Under the pieces are notes generated by a model. That model was not told the DNA's origin and did not search any database. It saw only the letters and a program-made list of their open reading frames with translations. From NCBI GenBank assembly GCA_910589265.1, contig CAJUTQ010000100.1, positions 1 through 64,000 of the forward strand: a stretch of DNA of 64,000 nucleotides, in the 5' to 3' direction. The position numbers were made by a program, and so were the translations under genes. Shown one piece after another: positions 1-8,166 of this stretch (positions are counted from its first letter, which is position 1; each line of letters begins with the position of its first letter). Source of the DNA: an uncultured Lachnospiraceae bacterium. Lineage in GTDB: Bacteria; Bacillota; Clostridia; Lachnospirales; Lachnospiraceae.

Positions 1-152
1 GGGGATATGTTATCTCCGATTCTGCTCCGGTTCTAAATTAGGTGTTGTGTCTATATTCAATTTTTTGTAGCCACCACATGATGGCTTGTTTGTGGCGCAA
101 TTCACTTTCTCTCTAACCGCTACCTCTCAGTTTCAAACTTTTTCCTCCTACG
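1..152. other. Left-edge stretch without a recognised gene
   Basis: This stretch lies downstream of the sepF terminator. On the minus strand there is a 32-codon open frame from a GTG at 105 to a stop at 10-12, but only a weak AG-rich stretch stands before it and I do not recognise the peptide. A short TTG frame with a good upstream AGGAGG (about 138-150) stops after seven codons. It could be the edge of an intergenic repeat or of a gene continuing outside the window. I assign no function. Confidence 0.3.
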
Positions 153-183
153 AAAAAACTTCCCGTCTATATGACAGGAAGTT
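153..183 (-). terminator. Rho-independent terminator after sepF
   Basis: On the minus strand AACTTCC-T-GTC pairs with GAC-G-GGAAGTT across a short AT loop and is followed by a run of T. It starts a few bases after the sepF stop codon, so it probably ends the transcript that carries the HlyD-like gene, yggS and sepF. Confidence 0.8.
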
Positions 184-188
184 CACTC

Positions 189-713
189 TTAATATCGGTT
201 ATTGAGCGGTGGAACATCAAAGGTTCCACTGATTAAATCCTGAAAGTCTCCTGAAATATCCACACTTTTTGGAGTAATAATAAAAATATAGTGGGAAATT
301 TTCTGTAAATTGCCGCTAATTGCAAAGGTGGAACCAGAAGCAAAATCAATAATTCTCTGTGCAATATCTACATCTAGTCCTTCTAAATTTAAAACAACTG
401 TACGGTTAGCAAGTAAGGTTTCTGCAATCTCTCTTGCATCTTCCACTGTCGTAGGCTTAATGACACATACTTCCATACCAGCTGCAATTTTGGGCTTCGT
501 CTGGCGCATTGGAGTCACTTTGGCAGAGGTAGACCTTCTAACAGGAGGTTCTTCATCATAAAAGTCATTATCTCTTGATTCTCTTCTATTATTCTTTTTC
601 TTTGGCGTTTCATCGAAAAAGTCATCATCTTCATCATAAAAATCATCATCGTAATCATCGTAGTCTTCATCGTTTAGTTTCATTGCATTCAAAAACTTGT
701 CCAAAACTCCCAT
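189..713 (-). CDS. sepF: Cell division protein SepF
   Basis: SepF is a cytoplasmic protein that anchors FtsZ to the membrane and helps build the septum. The N-terminal GVLDKFLNAMKL segment resembles the amphipathic membrane-targeting helix of the family. A very acidic Asp/Tyr-rich linker follows (about residues 15-40), then a basic Arg/Lys/Ser stretch, then the conserved SepF core from about residue 80, with the typical sequence VVLNLEGLDVDIAQRIIDF and a phenylalanine- and glycine-rich end. I place the start at the ATG at 713, eight bases after AAGGAG. An in-frame GTG three codons upstream overlaps that SD. The length of 174 residues is normal for the family. It is the last gene of a run with yggS and an HlyD-like gene, an association common in Clostridia. 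Confidence 0.93.
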   Translation of the reverse strand: MGVLDKFLNAMKLNDEDYDDYDDDFYDEDDDFFDETPKKKNNRRESRDNDFYDEEPPVRRSTSAKVTPMRQTKPKIAAGMEVCVIKPTTVEDAREIAETLLANRTVVLNLEGLDVDIAQRIIDFASGSTFAISGNLQKISHYIFIITPKSVDISGDFQDLISGTFDVPPLNNRY

Positions 714-740
714 TGGTTGCACTCCTTATTCTTACCCTTC

Positions 741-1454
741 CTATTTCCTTTCAGAATAATCTCTCATTCCGAAAATACCGGTTCCCACTCGGACATATGT
801 GGCCCCCTCTTCAATGGCAGTCTCATAATCACCGGTCATACCCATGGACAGAACGCCCATATTTATATTATCAATGTTTTTTCTTTTTATGTCAACAGAT
901 AATTGATTTAATTTTTGAAAATAGTACCGATTGGATTCCCCATTTTCCGTATAAGGAGCAATGGTCATAAGACCCTGCACAGAGATTTTTGGCAGTTTTG
1001 CAATTTTTCGTATGAGTTCTTCGGCTTCCTCTGCATAAACACCAAATTTACTCTCCTCCATAGAAATATTTACTTGTACAAGTATGGGAATAGTCTTTTG
1101 GCGTTTTAAAGCTTCTTTACTAATTTCCCCTGCAAGTTTAAAAGAATCTACACTATGGATCATATATACTTTATCAATTATATATTTTACTTTATTTGTC
1201 TGAAGATGACCAATGAAATGCCATCGAATTTCTTGGTTACTCATTTGTTCATACTTTTCTACTAATTCCTGTACTTTGTTCTCTCCAAAATCTCGAATTC
1301 CCGCTTTATAAGCTTCTTGAAGCAAAGAAATAGGTTTTGTCTTGCTTACAGCAATCAGGATGGCTTCTTTTTCTTCTCTATTTGCCTTTTTTAAAGCAGC
1401 TTGTATATTTTTTTCTACCTTTTCTAAATTTTCCTTTATCATGTTTATTACCAT
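741..1454 (-). CDS. yggS: YggS/PLPBP family pyridoxal phosphate homeostasis protein
   Basis: This is a single-domain PLP-binding protein with the alanine-racemase-type TIM barrel. Members bind PLP and affect vitamin B6 and amino-acid homeostasis, and no catalytic activity is firmly established. The PLP lysine is expected at about residue 38 in AVSKTKP. Other family blocks are DFGENKVQE, WHFIGHLQTNKVK, IHSVDS and GVLSMGMTGDYETAI near the C-terminus, followed by VRVGTGIFG. The full length of 237 residues is typical. The gene lies between an HlyD-like gene and sepF, both in the same direction and separated by about 25 bases, so co-transcription is likely. The yggS-sepF linkage is widespread in Gram-positive bacteria. 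Confidence 0.93.
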   Translation of the reverse strand: MVINMIKENLEKVEKNIQAALKKANREEKEAILIAVSKTKPISLLQEAYKAGIRDFGENKVQELVEKYEQMSNQEIRWHFIGHLQTNKVKYIIDKVYMIHSVDSFKLAGEISKEALKRQKTIPILVQVNISMEESKFGVYAEEAEELIRKIAKLPKISVQGLMTIAPYTENGESNRYYFQKLNQLSVDIKRKNIDNINMGVLSMGMTGDYETAIEEGATYVRVGTGIFGMRDYSERK

Positions 1455-1477
1455 ACCTTTCCCTCTGTATGTTTTTT

Positions 1478-2866
1478 CTATTCAAAAATAAAATCATTTT
1501 CTTCTACGCTTGTTCCATCTTGGGCTATATGATCATATACATTTAAACCATAGGATGTATCGGATTTTACAATGGCATATTCATCATTTTGATATAATAT
1601 ACTAATTTGTCGAAAGTCCGCATAGCCTAGGTTTACGTTATAAACTCCAATTAACGTTCCTTTCTTGCTGATAGGATATTTTTCCAAAGAATCTGGATGA
1701 ATAATGTACTCTCCTATTTGAAAAGCAGATACATCTATATAGTATTCATCATTGTTTACATTATATATGGCAGTTTGTATAAATTCTTGGGATAAGGTCC
1801 CATCTTCCAAATAGGTTTCTTTCATAAATCCAATGTCCCCCTCATCCCCATTCTGGGTTGCATACTCTGTAGGAATGAGAAAAAATTCTCTCTCCACAAT
1901 GGAAGAATTGGGGATTTTTAGTCCTTCCTCACCAGATGTGAGAAGTTCTATTTCAATAAACCGATCTGTTGCAAAATTAATCATAGAATTATTTAAATCC
2001 AGTTTACAATAGGTATTTTCCCCTGTTCGAATAATGTTCACAGCTGCCCATGAGATAGTATCCGTTTTTAGAAATCGAACTTGAACATAGGATTTTTCTT
2101 CTAGCTCTAAAGCTCTTTCTTCTTCTATTGGTAAAATAATAGACCAGTTTTCATCTGTGATAAGTTTATAAACAGGATCTCCCTGCCCTACGAGATCATA
2201 ACTATGGGTCATTTTCTTCTCATAGTTTTCCTTACTAAAAATTTCAGGAGTTACTAAATCCATAGTCAAATTCTCATAACCATCTGTACTATAGACTAAA
2301 ATTCCCGATTTAGGAGCATAACAGAAATCTACTAGTTCTGAGATATTATTTTGCTCTAAAATATTCAAATTCGATAATACTTGGTAGTTGGCAAGTTTTA
2401 ACACAGTCCCTTCCATATCAAATTTAAAATCATATGTAGAATGAAAATCTTTATTTGTAAAACTGTGTCCAAAAGAAGAGAATTCTCCTCGAAGATTGAT
2501 AAGATCCTCGTCTGTCAATGTACTTTCATCTGTATTGGCATTGACAACATCATTTAATTTTCCACTCTCATCCAAGGTATAGACCATAGAACCTGTAGAA
2601 ACTCGTTCACTTTCTCTTGCATAATAATTAATATAACCAGAATCTGTGGATTGAACAACTTCTTCCTTTCTTATTATTAACCCTTCATATATATTATTCC
2701 TTGCCAAAGAACCAATTCTCACCTCATATGCCGTTATATGGCTTTTTGTAAAATATAAAAAAATACAAACAATAATATAAATAAACATCATCGTAAATAT
2801 TATAATGCCTAAATTTAAATTCAGAGGCTTTCGGTATTTTACCACTTTTTTTGTTTGTTTGGCCAA
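1478..2866 (-). CDS. HlyD-like membrane-anchored adaptor protein
   Basis: The protein is 462 residues long with one N-terminal transmembrane helix (about residues 19-39, after a basic KKVVKYRK segment) and a large extracytoplasmic part. The stretch just after the membrane, EGLIIRKEEVVQSTDSGYI, resembles the biotinyl-lipoyl-like barrel at the start of HlyD/RND adaptor proteins. A second barrel-like segment appears near residues 240-320. No transporter partner lies next to it, so its role may be in the cell envelope rather than export. The start is a TTG eight bases after AAAGGAGG. It is the first gene of the run that continues into yggS and sepF, and this neighbourhood hints at a division-related role, which is inference. 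A good promoter lies upstream (2900-2928). Confidence 0.7.
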   Translation of the reverse strand: MAKQTKKVVKYRKPLNLNLGIIIFTMMFIYIIVCIFLYFTKSHITAYEVRIGSLARNNIYEGLIIRKEEVVQSTDSGYINYYARESERVSTGSMVYTLDESGKLNDVVNANTDESTLTDEDLINLRGEFSSFGHSFTNKDFHSTYDFKFDMEGTVLKLANYQVLSNLNILEQNNISELVDFCYAPKSGILVYSTDGYENLTMDLVTPEIFSKENYEKKMTHSYDLVGQGDPVYKLITDENWSIILPIEEERALELEEKSYVQVRFLKTDTISWAAVNIIRTGENTYCKLDLNNSMINFATDRFIEIELLTSGEEGLKIPNSSIVEREFFLIPTEYATQNGDEGDIGFMKETYLEDGTLSQEFIQTAIYNVNNDEYYIDVSAFQIGEYIIHPDSLEKYPISKKGTLIGVYNVNLGYADFRQISILYQNDEYAIVKSDTSYGLNVYDHIAQDGTSVEENDFIFE

Positions 2867-2899
2867 GAATATTGCCTCCTTTATACCTTATAAGTTATT

Positions 2900-2928
2900 A
2901 TTATAATCAAAGAATTCTCCCCTGTCCA
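2900..2928 (-). promoter_or_regulatory. Promoter of the HlyD-like gene, yggS and sepF
   Basis: On the minus strand TGGACA (2928-2923) is separated by 17 bases from TATAAT (2905-2900). This is close to the sigma-A consensus and lies about 35 bases before the TTG start at 2866. Confidence 0.7.
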
Positions 2929-2961
2929 TAGTTTTCCACCCTTCCATTCCCAACATAAGCT

Positions 2962-2991
2962 AAAAAAAACTACAAATACTATTGTTTGTAG
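2962..2991 (-). terminator. Minus-strand terminator upstream of the HlyD-like gene
   Basis: CTACAAA and TTTGTAG form a stem with an eight-base loop, followed on the minus strand by eight T residues. It lies upstream of the promoter at 2900-2928 and so would stop transcription entering from the region antisense to the DUF378 gene. Confidence 0.55.
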
Positions 2992-3037
2992 AACTCTGTT
3001 CTTTCACTATGATTGAAATATTAGGAGGTAGAAAACA

Positions 3038-3250
3038 ATGGATTCAAAATGGCTAGATTATATTTTACTGACCGTGGCGATTATTGGTGCCATTAATTGG
3101 GGACTCATTGGTTTTTTCCAGTTTGATCTTGTGGCTCTTCTTTTTGGCAACATGTCCATGTTCAGCCGTATTGTATATGCAATCGTAGGTATCGCAGGAA
3201 TTTATTTATTTACTGTTTTTGGACGAATCGGCTCCATGGGAAAGGAGTAA
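3038..3250 (+). CDS. DUF378 family small membrane protein
   Basis: This 70-residue protein has two hydrophobic helices (about residues 8-33 and 40-62). It carries the family hallmark ending in GAINWGLIGFFQFDLVA, then SRIVYAIVGIAGIYL. DUF378 proteins are small integral membrane proteins of unknown function found in many Firmicutes and proteobacteria. The ATG at 3038 follows a strong AGGAGG at about eight bases. The gene stands alone on the plus strand and has a strong terminator right after its stop, so it is probably monocistronic. Confidence 0.88.
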   Translation: MDSKWLDYILLTVAIIGAINWGLIGFFQFDLVALLFGNMSMFSRIVYAIVGIAGIYLFTVFGRIGSMGKE

Positions 3251-3267
3251 AGGGTTCTGTTTATTAC

Positions 3268-3302
3268 AAAAGCCTCGGAAGATATTTCCGAGGCTTTCTT
3301 TA
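3268..3302 (+). terminator. Terminator after the DUF378 gene
   Basis: AAAGCCTCGGAA and TTCCGAGGCTTT form a 12-bp GC-containing stem with a short loop, followed by TCTTT on the plus strand. On the minus strand the tail is less T-rich. It probably serves the DUF378 gene and may also stop minus-strand transcripts from the P-loop gene. Confidence 0.85.
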
Positions 3303-3324
3303 GAAAAATATATGGAAAAAGACT

Positions 3325-3750
3325 TTATAAGGCTATAATTACATTGGACTTCATTGCTTCAGGAAGCTCCTCCTCTACGACAGACATGCTTATAATAAAG
3401 TCCACCTTAAACTGGCTGCTAATTTTGTCTAATTTCTCCAGGACATTACTGTCTACAATCTCTTTTCCATTTAGTGAAGTAATTGCCAAAAAGCTATCTA
3501 AATACATTTGTTCCAAATCGTAATCTTGGGAAATAATTCCGCAGACAAAGCCTAAAAATTCATCTGCATTGGTAATTGGATATTCCGTTGCATTGATTAG
3601 ACGCACTTTATTTGATAACTCATGCATATGCCTTGTATTCTTATCTATGTATACAAGGTTCCCTTTCGCATTCTTTACCGCTTCGTTGACTTTAGCCAAT
3701 AGCTCTACTGTCTTTCCTTTACCCTTTTCACCTATTATTAATTGTACCAT
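3325..3750 (-). CDS. Small P-loop ATPase-like protein of unknown role
   Basis: The 141-residue protein begins MVQLIIGEKGKGKT, a Walker A motif right at the N-terminus. It continues with a segment ending in NLVYIDKNTRHMHELSN, and toward the C-terminus has KVDFIISMSVVEEELPEAM, which fits a strand-plus-acid Walker B-like arrangement only loosely. Proteins like this in Clostridia are often labelled PilT-like, but there is no PilT secretion-ATPase domain and no pilus gene nearby, so I would not use that name. I chose the ATG at 3750 because it puts the P-loop at its usual distance and follows AGGAGGACAG. A longer frame starts at 3783. It is the last gene of the shape and division cluster. Confidence 0.7.
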   Translation of the reverse strand: MVQLIIGEKGKGKTVELLAKVNEAVKNAKGNLVYIDKNTRHMHELSNKVRLINATEYPITNADEFLGFVCGIISQDYDLEQMYLDSFLAITSLNGKEIVDSNVLEKLDKISSQFKVDFIISMSVVEEELPEAMKSNVIIAL

Positions 3751-3813
3751 CCACTGTCCTCCTAATCCTTTTGCTTCTATCATTATAGTCTATTTATTAT
3801 AAAAAAACAACAA

Positions 3814-4800
3814 TTAATTCGGAATTTCTTCTAGCAGATCTGTCATTTCTGCATATAAGGTCTCCCCGTTTTCTGCTTTTAATATGACAGAAATAAAAGG
3901 ATTTCCACCAGCATTTTTTGACAAAAGCACAAGGCAGGATCCTGCCGCCCTTGTTGTTCCTGTTTTTCCTCCCATTACAGTTATATTTCCAGGAGGGGAC
4001 GCTTCCCCTTGGAGATATAAATTTGTTGTTTTAAAAGACATTTCTTTATCTTCCCCTTTTTGGTTTTTATAAACGCTTTTGTATTCAGTTCTCTGAATGA
4101 TTTCATTAAATTCATTCTTTTGAATCGCTTCAAGAAAGATCAAATACATATCGTATACAGTTGTGTAATGGTTTGCATCGGATAGTCCATGGGGGTTTAT
4201 AAAATGGGAGTTGGTTGCCCCAAGTCTTAATGCTTCTTTGTTCATTTTCTCTGCAAAGGCTTCTACACTGCCAGCATTGTATTCTGCAATCATGACAGCT
4301 GCGTCGTTGCCAGACTTCATCAAAAGGCCATGGAGCGCCTGCTCCAAGGTTATTTGATCTCCAGGCATAAATCCACAAAGAGTAGCTCCAGATTCTTGAA
4401 TAAGGACATTTTCTGAAGCGGTTAGTATATCTTCTTTATTTCCTTCTTTTAGAGCAATAAGAGCAGTAAGCACCTTTGTAAGGCTTGCTGGCTCTAAAGG
4501 GGCATGGACGCTTTTTGCATACAATGTGTTTTTGTTATTAACGTCAAATAAGCCAGCTGCTGCTGCACCTGACATATCTACCTCTCCTTCAGTCTTATCT
4601 CCATCTACAACAGCTAGATTTGTTGCAAAAGGCTGAATGGAACCTTGCGCTCTTTCTGAATAAATACGGTAAGCGCTAATAGAACTGTGGGTTTCATAGG
4701 GGATGAACAGTTCCTTTTTTCCACATCCTGAAAGAAGTAATATACTTCCCATTAGAAGAAAAAGCAAACTTTTGTTTATTGTCTTATTTATACATTTCAC
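3814..4800 (-). CDS. DacF-type D-alanyl-D-alanine carboxypeptidase, lipoprotein
   Basis: This is a low-molecular-weight penicillin-binding protein that trims the terminal D-Ala from peptidoglycan stem peptides. All three serine-enzyme motifs are present: SLTK (106-109, catalytic Ser106), SGN (163-165) and KTG (279-281, in GGKTGTTRAAG). The N-terminus has a hydrophobic signal ending LLLSGC, a lipobox with Cys26, so the enzyme is probably lipid-anchored outside the cell. At 328 residues it is shorter than typical DacF and seems to lack the C-terminal beta domain. The GTG at 4800 lies inside the end of mgsA (17-base overlap), which suggests translational coupling. It follows rodA and mgsA in the shape cluster. 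Confidence 0.85.
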   Translation of the reverse strand: MKCINKTINKSLLFLLMGSILLLSGCGKKELFIPYETHSSISAYRIYSERAQGSIQPFATNLAVVDGDKTEGEVDMSGAAAAGLFDVNNKNTLYAKSVHAPLEPASLTKVLTALIALKEGNKEDILTASENVLIQESGATLCGFMPGDQITLEQALHGLLMKSGNDAAVMIAEYNAGSVEAFAEKMNKEALRLGATNSHFINPHGLSDANHYTTVYDMYLIFLEAIQKNEFNEIIQRTEYKSVYKNQKGEDKEMSFKTTNLYLQGEASPPGNITVMGGKTGTTRAAGSCLVLLSKNAGGNPFISVILKAENGETLYAEMTDLLEEIPN

Positions 4801-5182
4801 GCCACTCTAAATCTCCTCTGTCTAACGATTTTATTAATAATTCTGCAGAAGCCAAATTTGTTGCCAAAGGAATATTATGGCTGTCACATAGACGAACTAC
4901 ATTTCCTCCGTCTGGTTCATGAGAATTTTGTAATAAGTGGGGATCCCTTAAAAATATAACAAGATCGATTTCATTATGTTCAATCTGTGCTCCTAATTGC
5001 TGATCACCACCTAGATGTCCTGCCAAGTACTTATGAACATTTAAATTTGTCACCTCCTCAATCAGTCGTCCTGTTGTTCCAGTAGCATATAAATCATTTT
5101 TGCTAAGAATACCACGATATGCTATACAGAAATTCTGCATTAGTTTTTTCTTTGAATCGTGAGCAATCAATCCAATATTCAT
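4784..5182 (-). CDS. mgsA: Methylglyoxal synthase
   Basis: The enzyme converts dihydroxyacetone phosphate to methylglyoxal and phosphate, a bypass of lower glycolysis when phosphate is limiting or sugar phosphates accumulate. Family motifs are clear: IGLIAHDSKK at the N-terminus, a phosphate-binding ATGTTGRL, the catalytic aspartate near residue 60 in HLGGDQQLGA, FLRDP with the second conserved Asp near 80, and SHEPD followed by LCDSHNIPLATN. The length of 132 residues fits the short form. The ATG follows AGGAGG at eight bases. The position between rodA and dacF is odd for a metabolic enzyme, but the order rodA-mgsA is found in other Clostridia, so it is not an accident of this genome. Confidence 0.95.
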   Translation of the reverse strand: MNIGLIAHDSKKKLMQNFCIAYRGILSKNDLYATGTTGRLIEEVTNLNVHKYLAGHLGGDQQLGAQIEHNEIDLVIFLRDPHLLQNSHEPDGGNVVRLCDSHNIPLATNLASAELLIKSLDRGDLEWREMYK

Positions 5183-5209
5183 GCAAATTACCTCCTCCTG
5201 TTTCTGTCG

Positions 5210-6316
5210 TTAATATTTTCTGGATTGAAGTCCTATATTGAGTACGACCCCCATACCCATAAAAAGACTTACTAAAGACGTCAATCCATAGCTTACAAAA
5301 GGTAATGTCAGCCCTGTGGTGGGCAATAATGCAGTTGCAACACCAATATTTACAAATGTTTGAAAGCCAACCCATGATGCCATTCCAGTACAAATTAAAG
5401 TACCTGCTAAGTCCTTTGCCTTTCTCCCTATTAAAAGACACTCTATGGTAATAAGGGACAATAATATAATAACTGCACAGCAGCCAATAAAACCCAATTC
5501 TTCCCCCACAATAGTAAAGATAAAGTCTGTCTGAGGTTCAGAAATAAAATTTCCATTTTTTACAGAACTCACTTCATTATTATTCAATCCTTTCCCACTT
5601 AACATCCCACTTCCAATGGCTGTTACAGAATTTTGCTGTTGATAGCCTTCTGTTGTTGCATATTTTTCAGGCTGAAGCCAGGAAAGAATACGATTCTGTT
5701 GATAGCCTAAAATAATATCAGAATCTGGCTGTAAAATGAGAACAAGTAAAATAACTGCGCTAGGTAAAATAACAGACAAAACACCTAATACAATTTTATA
5801 ACTTAATCCTCCCACAAACAAAATAGAAGAAAAGATAGCGATTAATATAAGTGTCATAGAAAGGTTTGGCTGATCATATACAAGCCATAGGGGAGGCAGA
5901 AAAAAAACAATAAGCAAACCTAATGTTCGGACAGTATTTAATGACTCCTTATATTTCATAATAAACGCTGCAAAAAATAAAATCAACAAAATTTTTGCTG
6001 TTTCAGAAGGCTGAAATTGAATTCCTGCAATGATGAGCCATCTTTGTGCTCCATTCACTTCCACACCAAATAAGCGTACCGATAAGAGAAGTATTATATT
6101 TAAAAAATATAAAAGCCAATAAAAATTTAGTATAAAACAATAATCAATAAAAGATGTGATAATAAGAACGACCAGTCCTAGGACAAGCCCAAGAACCTGC
6201 CTGCTTTGAACAGATTCATTGGCGCTTCCAACGACAAGTATCCCAAAAATCGTTATGGCAATTAACAATAAAACGAGTTTAAAATCGTAATCTCTTATCT
6301 GGTATCGCTTGAACAT
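5210..6316 (-). CDS. rodA: RodA/FtsW family SEDS peptidoglycan glycosyltransferase
   Basis: This is a polytopic membrane protein (about ten helices) of the SEDS family, which polymerises lipid II into glycan strands of the lateral wall together with a class B PBP. Typical blocks are NGAQRWLIIAGIQFQPSE (helix 3-4 loop), YDQPNLSMTLILI with the conserved Asp region, the loop with QQNRILSWLQPE and QQQNSVTAIGSG, and the C-terminal TGLTLPFVSYGLTSLV. The cluster also carries PBP2, MreBCD and MinCDE, so RodA is a better name than FtsW. The ATG at 6316 follows GAGGTAGGAAG. It lies 15 bases downstream of minE. Confidence 0.93.
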   Translation of the reverse strand: MFKRYQIRDYDFKLVLLLIAITIFGILVVGSANESVQSRQVLGLVLGLVVLIITSFIDYCFILNFYWLLYFLNIILLLSVRLFGVEVNGAQRWLIIAGIQFQPSETAKILLILFFAAFIMKYKESLNTVRTLGLLIVFFLPPLWLVYDQPNLSMTLILIAIFSSILFVGGLSYKIVLGVLSVILPSAVILLVLILQPDSDIILGYQQNRILSWLQPEKYATTEGYQQQNSVTAIGSGMLSGKGLNNNEVSSVKNGNFISEPQTDFIFTIVGEELGFIGCCAVIILLSLITIECLLIGRKAKDLAGTLICTGMASWVGFQTFVNIGVATALLPTTGLTLPFVSYGLTSLVSLFMGMGVVLNIGLQSRKY

Positions 6317-6331
6317 CTTCCTACCTCGTCT

Positions 6332-6601
6332 TTAAGCATTTTTTAAATCTATAATAGGTATATTGGCATACAGAGCAGGCACGGAGCCATTTTTGTTTTC
6401 TGATTCTGTCTGGGTTATATGTATTTCCATTCCATCTTCATCAATTTCCATGTATTTTGAAATGACTTTAATTACATCATTTTTAATCATTTCCATTATT
6501 TCTGGAGAGCAATTGGCCCTATCAGATATGAGCAATAACTTTAATCTGTCTTTTGCAATATTCCCAGAAGTTTTTTTGCGAAACAACCTAAATATATTCA
6601 T
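6332..6601 (-). CDS. minE: Cell division topological specificity factor MinE
   Basis: MinE stimulates the MinD ATPase and releases MinCD from the membrane, which keeps the division site at midcell. The 89-residue protein starts MNIFRLFRKKTSG, matching the N-terminal membrane-binding helix. It continues with KDRLKLLLISDRANCSPE, the MinD-interacting strand/helix, and a C-terminal dimerisation domain with KYMEIDEDGMEIHITQ. A longer frame starts at 6670 inside minD. I chose the ATG at 6601 because it gives the conserved N-terminus and sits 13 bases after the minD stop. MinE is absent from Bacillus but usual in Clostridia. Confidence 0.95.
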   Translation of the reverse strand: MNIFRLFRKKTSGNIAKDRLKLLLISDRANCSPEIMEMIKNDVIKVISKYMEIDEDGMEIHITQTESENKNGSVPALYANIPIIDLKNA

Positions 6602-6614
6602 TCTATCCACCCCT

Positions 6615-7406
6615 TTAACCCTTTTTAAATAATCCGGTAACCTTCGCCCAGAAGGTGACATTTCCTTCATAATTTACAAGGGGAACATCTTCCCCTAAAA
6701 TTCTTTGGCATATGTCTAAATAAGCCTTCCCAGCAGGGGAATCGGTTCCTACAAGAGGTTCTCCCTGGTTTGTTGCAATGACAACACTTTCATCGTCCAA
6801 TACTGCTCCTATAAAAGGAACAGCTAAAATATCAATCACATCTTCAATGGACATCATATCTCCCCGGCGAATCATATCCATTTTTAACCGATTTATAATC
6901 AAATCAATTTGATGAATTTCATTAGCTTCTAATAGTCCAATAATACGGTCAGCATCTCGAATTGCCGATACTTCTGGTGTTGTAACGACTAAAGCCCTGT
7001 CTGCTCCTGCGATGGCATTTTGAAATCCTTGTTCAATACCTGCAGGGCAATCTAAAATAATATAATCAAAATCTTTTTTTAGTTGTTCAATAAGCTTTTT
7101 CATCTGTTCTGGCGATACAGCTGTTTTATCTCTTGTCTGGGCAGATGGAAGAAGATAAAGGGATGTATATCTCTTATCTTTAATTAAAGCCTGTTTTATA
7201 CGACAGTGTCCTTCCACTACATCCACAAGATTGTATACAATCCTATTTTCCAAACCCATTACAACATCTAAATTACGAAGGCCGATATCTGTGTCAATTA
7301 AAACAACACGATTACCAAGACTGGCAAGACCGGCCCCAACATTTGCTGAAGTCGTTGTTTTCCCAACTCCGCCTTTTCCTGATGTAACGACAATTACTTC
7401 ACTCAT
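6615..7406 (-). CDS. minD: Septum site-determining ATPase MinD
   Basis: MinD is a ParA-like ATPase that binds the membrane as an ATP dimer, recruits MinC and is recycled by MinE. The deviant Walker A motif GKGGVGKTT lies at residues 10-18 and is followed by NVGAGLASLG and the switch I region with VLIDTDIGLRNLDVVMGLE. DYIILDCPAGIEQGF is the Walker B and switch II region. The C-terminal VTGLFKKG matches the amphipathic membrane-targeting helix. The start at 7406 follows GGAGG and an A-rich spacer, and a frame five codons longer is less likely. Length is 263 residues. It lies between minC and minE. Confidence 0.96.
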   Translation of the reverse strand: MSEVIVVTSGKGGVGKTTTSANVGAGLASLGNRVVLIDTDIGLRNLDVVMGLENRIVYNLVDVVEGHCRIKQALIKDKRYTSLYLLPSAQTRDKTAVSPEQMKKLIEQLKKDFDYIILDCPAGIEQGFQNAIAGADRALVVTTPEVSAIRDADRIIGLLEANEIHQIDLIINRLKMDMIRRGDMMSIEDVIDILAVPFIGAVLDDESVVIATNQGEPLVGTDSPAGKAYLDICQRILGEDVPLVNYEGNVTFWAKVTGLFKKG

Positions 7407-7459
7407 TTTTTTTACCTCCAAATGTTTATCATGAAATACTTGTCCCCTAAATGACTTAT

Positions 7460-8134
7460 TTAAAGCGGAATATCATTTAGTAATTCTTTTGTAATCGGTT
7501 CAATTTGAATCGTCTTGTCTTTTGCATAAGCAATCTTTGGAACAGCCCTCTGTCTTAGCCATTTACTTGGCTTGCTGCCGTCACATTCCAAAATGTAATC
7601 TCCAATTCGAAGCTGTGTAGGCTGCATGACAAGGGCAGAAATAAAATTCTCACTGTTGCCATTTCCACCAGCATAGGCTTTTCCATAAAGGGTTCCTAAA
7701 ATAACAATATTCCCTTTGGAAATCACTTGGGCCCCAGGATTTATATCTCCTAAAACAATAATGCTGGAATCTGTCTCAAGTGTCTGACCGCTTTTTAGCG
7801 TTCCTTTGTAAAACTGCCCTCCTTGGCCTTGACCATCATTTAAATATTGATTGGCAGCTTTTAAAAACATTTCGTTTTTTTTCTCATCCCTTTCTAACAC
7901 ACACATAATAAATAAATCTGTATTTTCATCTATGGCAATTACCATTTGTTTTTCTTCTTCGTCTGTTAAGCTTCTGCCCTCAAAAGCGAGAACAATTTTT
8001 GCAGCTTTGAAAAACTTAGAAGATTCCCTAAACTTTCTTTTCACTTCTTCCAAAAGCTCTGGAAATGGTAATTTGTCATCTAAAATAATGGATATCCCAT
8101 CAGGGAAGCTTTTTATGATTACTGGACTTTTCAT
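7460..8134 (-). CDS. minC: Septum site-determining protein MinC
   Basis: MinC is the FtsZ inhibitor delivered to the poles by MinD. The N-terminal domain starts with PVIIKSFPDGISIILD, and the C-terminal right-handed beta-helix domain follows with SGQTLETDSSIIVLGDINPG, GNIVILGTLYGKAYAGG and MQPTQLRIGDYILE, typical of the MinD-binding dimer domain. I prefer the ATG at 8134 (AAAGGG nine bases upstream), giving 224 residues. A TTG at 8158 with AAGGAG upstream would add eight residues and cannot be excluded. It follows the PBP2 gene closely, and the minCDE order is canonical. Confidence 0.93.
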   Translation of the reverse strand: MKSPVIIKSFPDGISIILDDKLPFPELLEEVKRKFRESSKFFKAAKIVLAFEGRSLTDEEEKQMVIAIDENTDLFIMCVLERDEKKNEMFLKAANQYLNDGQGQGGQFYKGTLKSGQTLETDSSIIVLGDINPGAQVISKGNIVILGTLYGKAYAGGNGNSENFISALVMQPTQLRIGDYILECDGSKPSKWLRQRAVPKIAYAKDKTIQIEPITKELLNDIPL

Positions 8135-8166
8135 ATTTATCAACCCTTTCTTAGCCAATCTTCTCC

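Noticed and set aside
3325..3750. PilT twitching motility ATPase
   Set aside because: Only the P-loop is shared. The protein is less than half the size of PilT and there are no pilus genes nearby.
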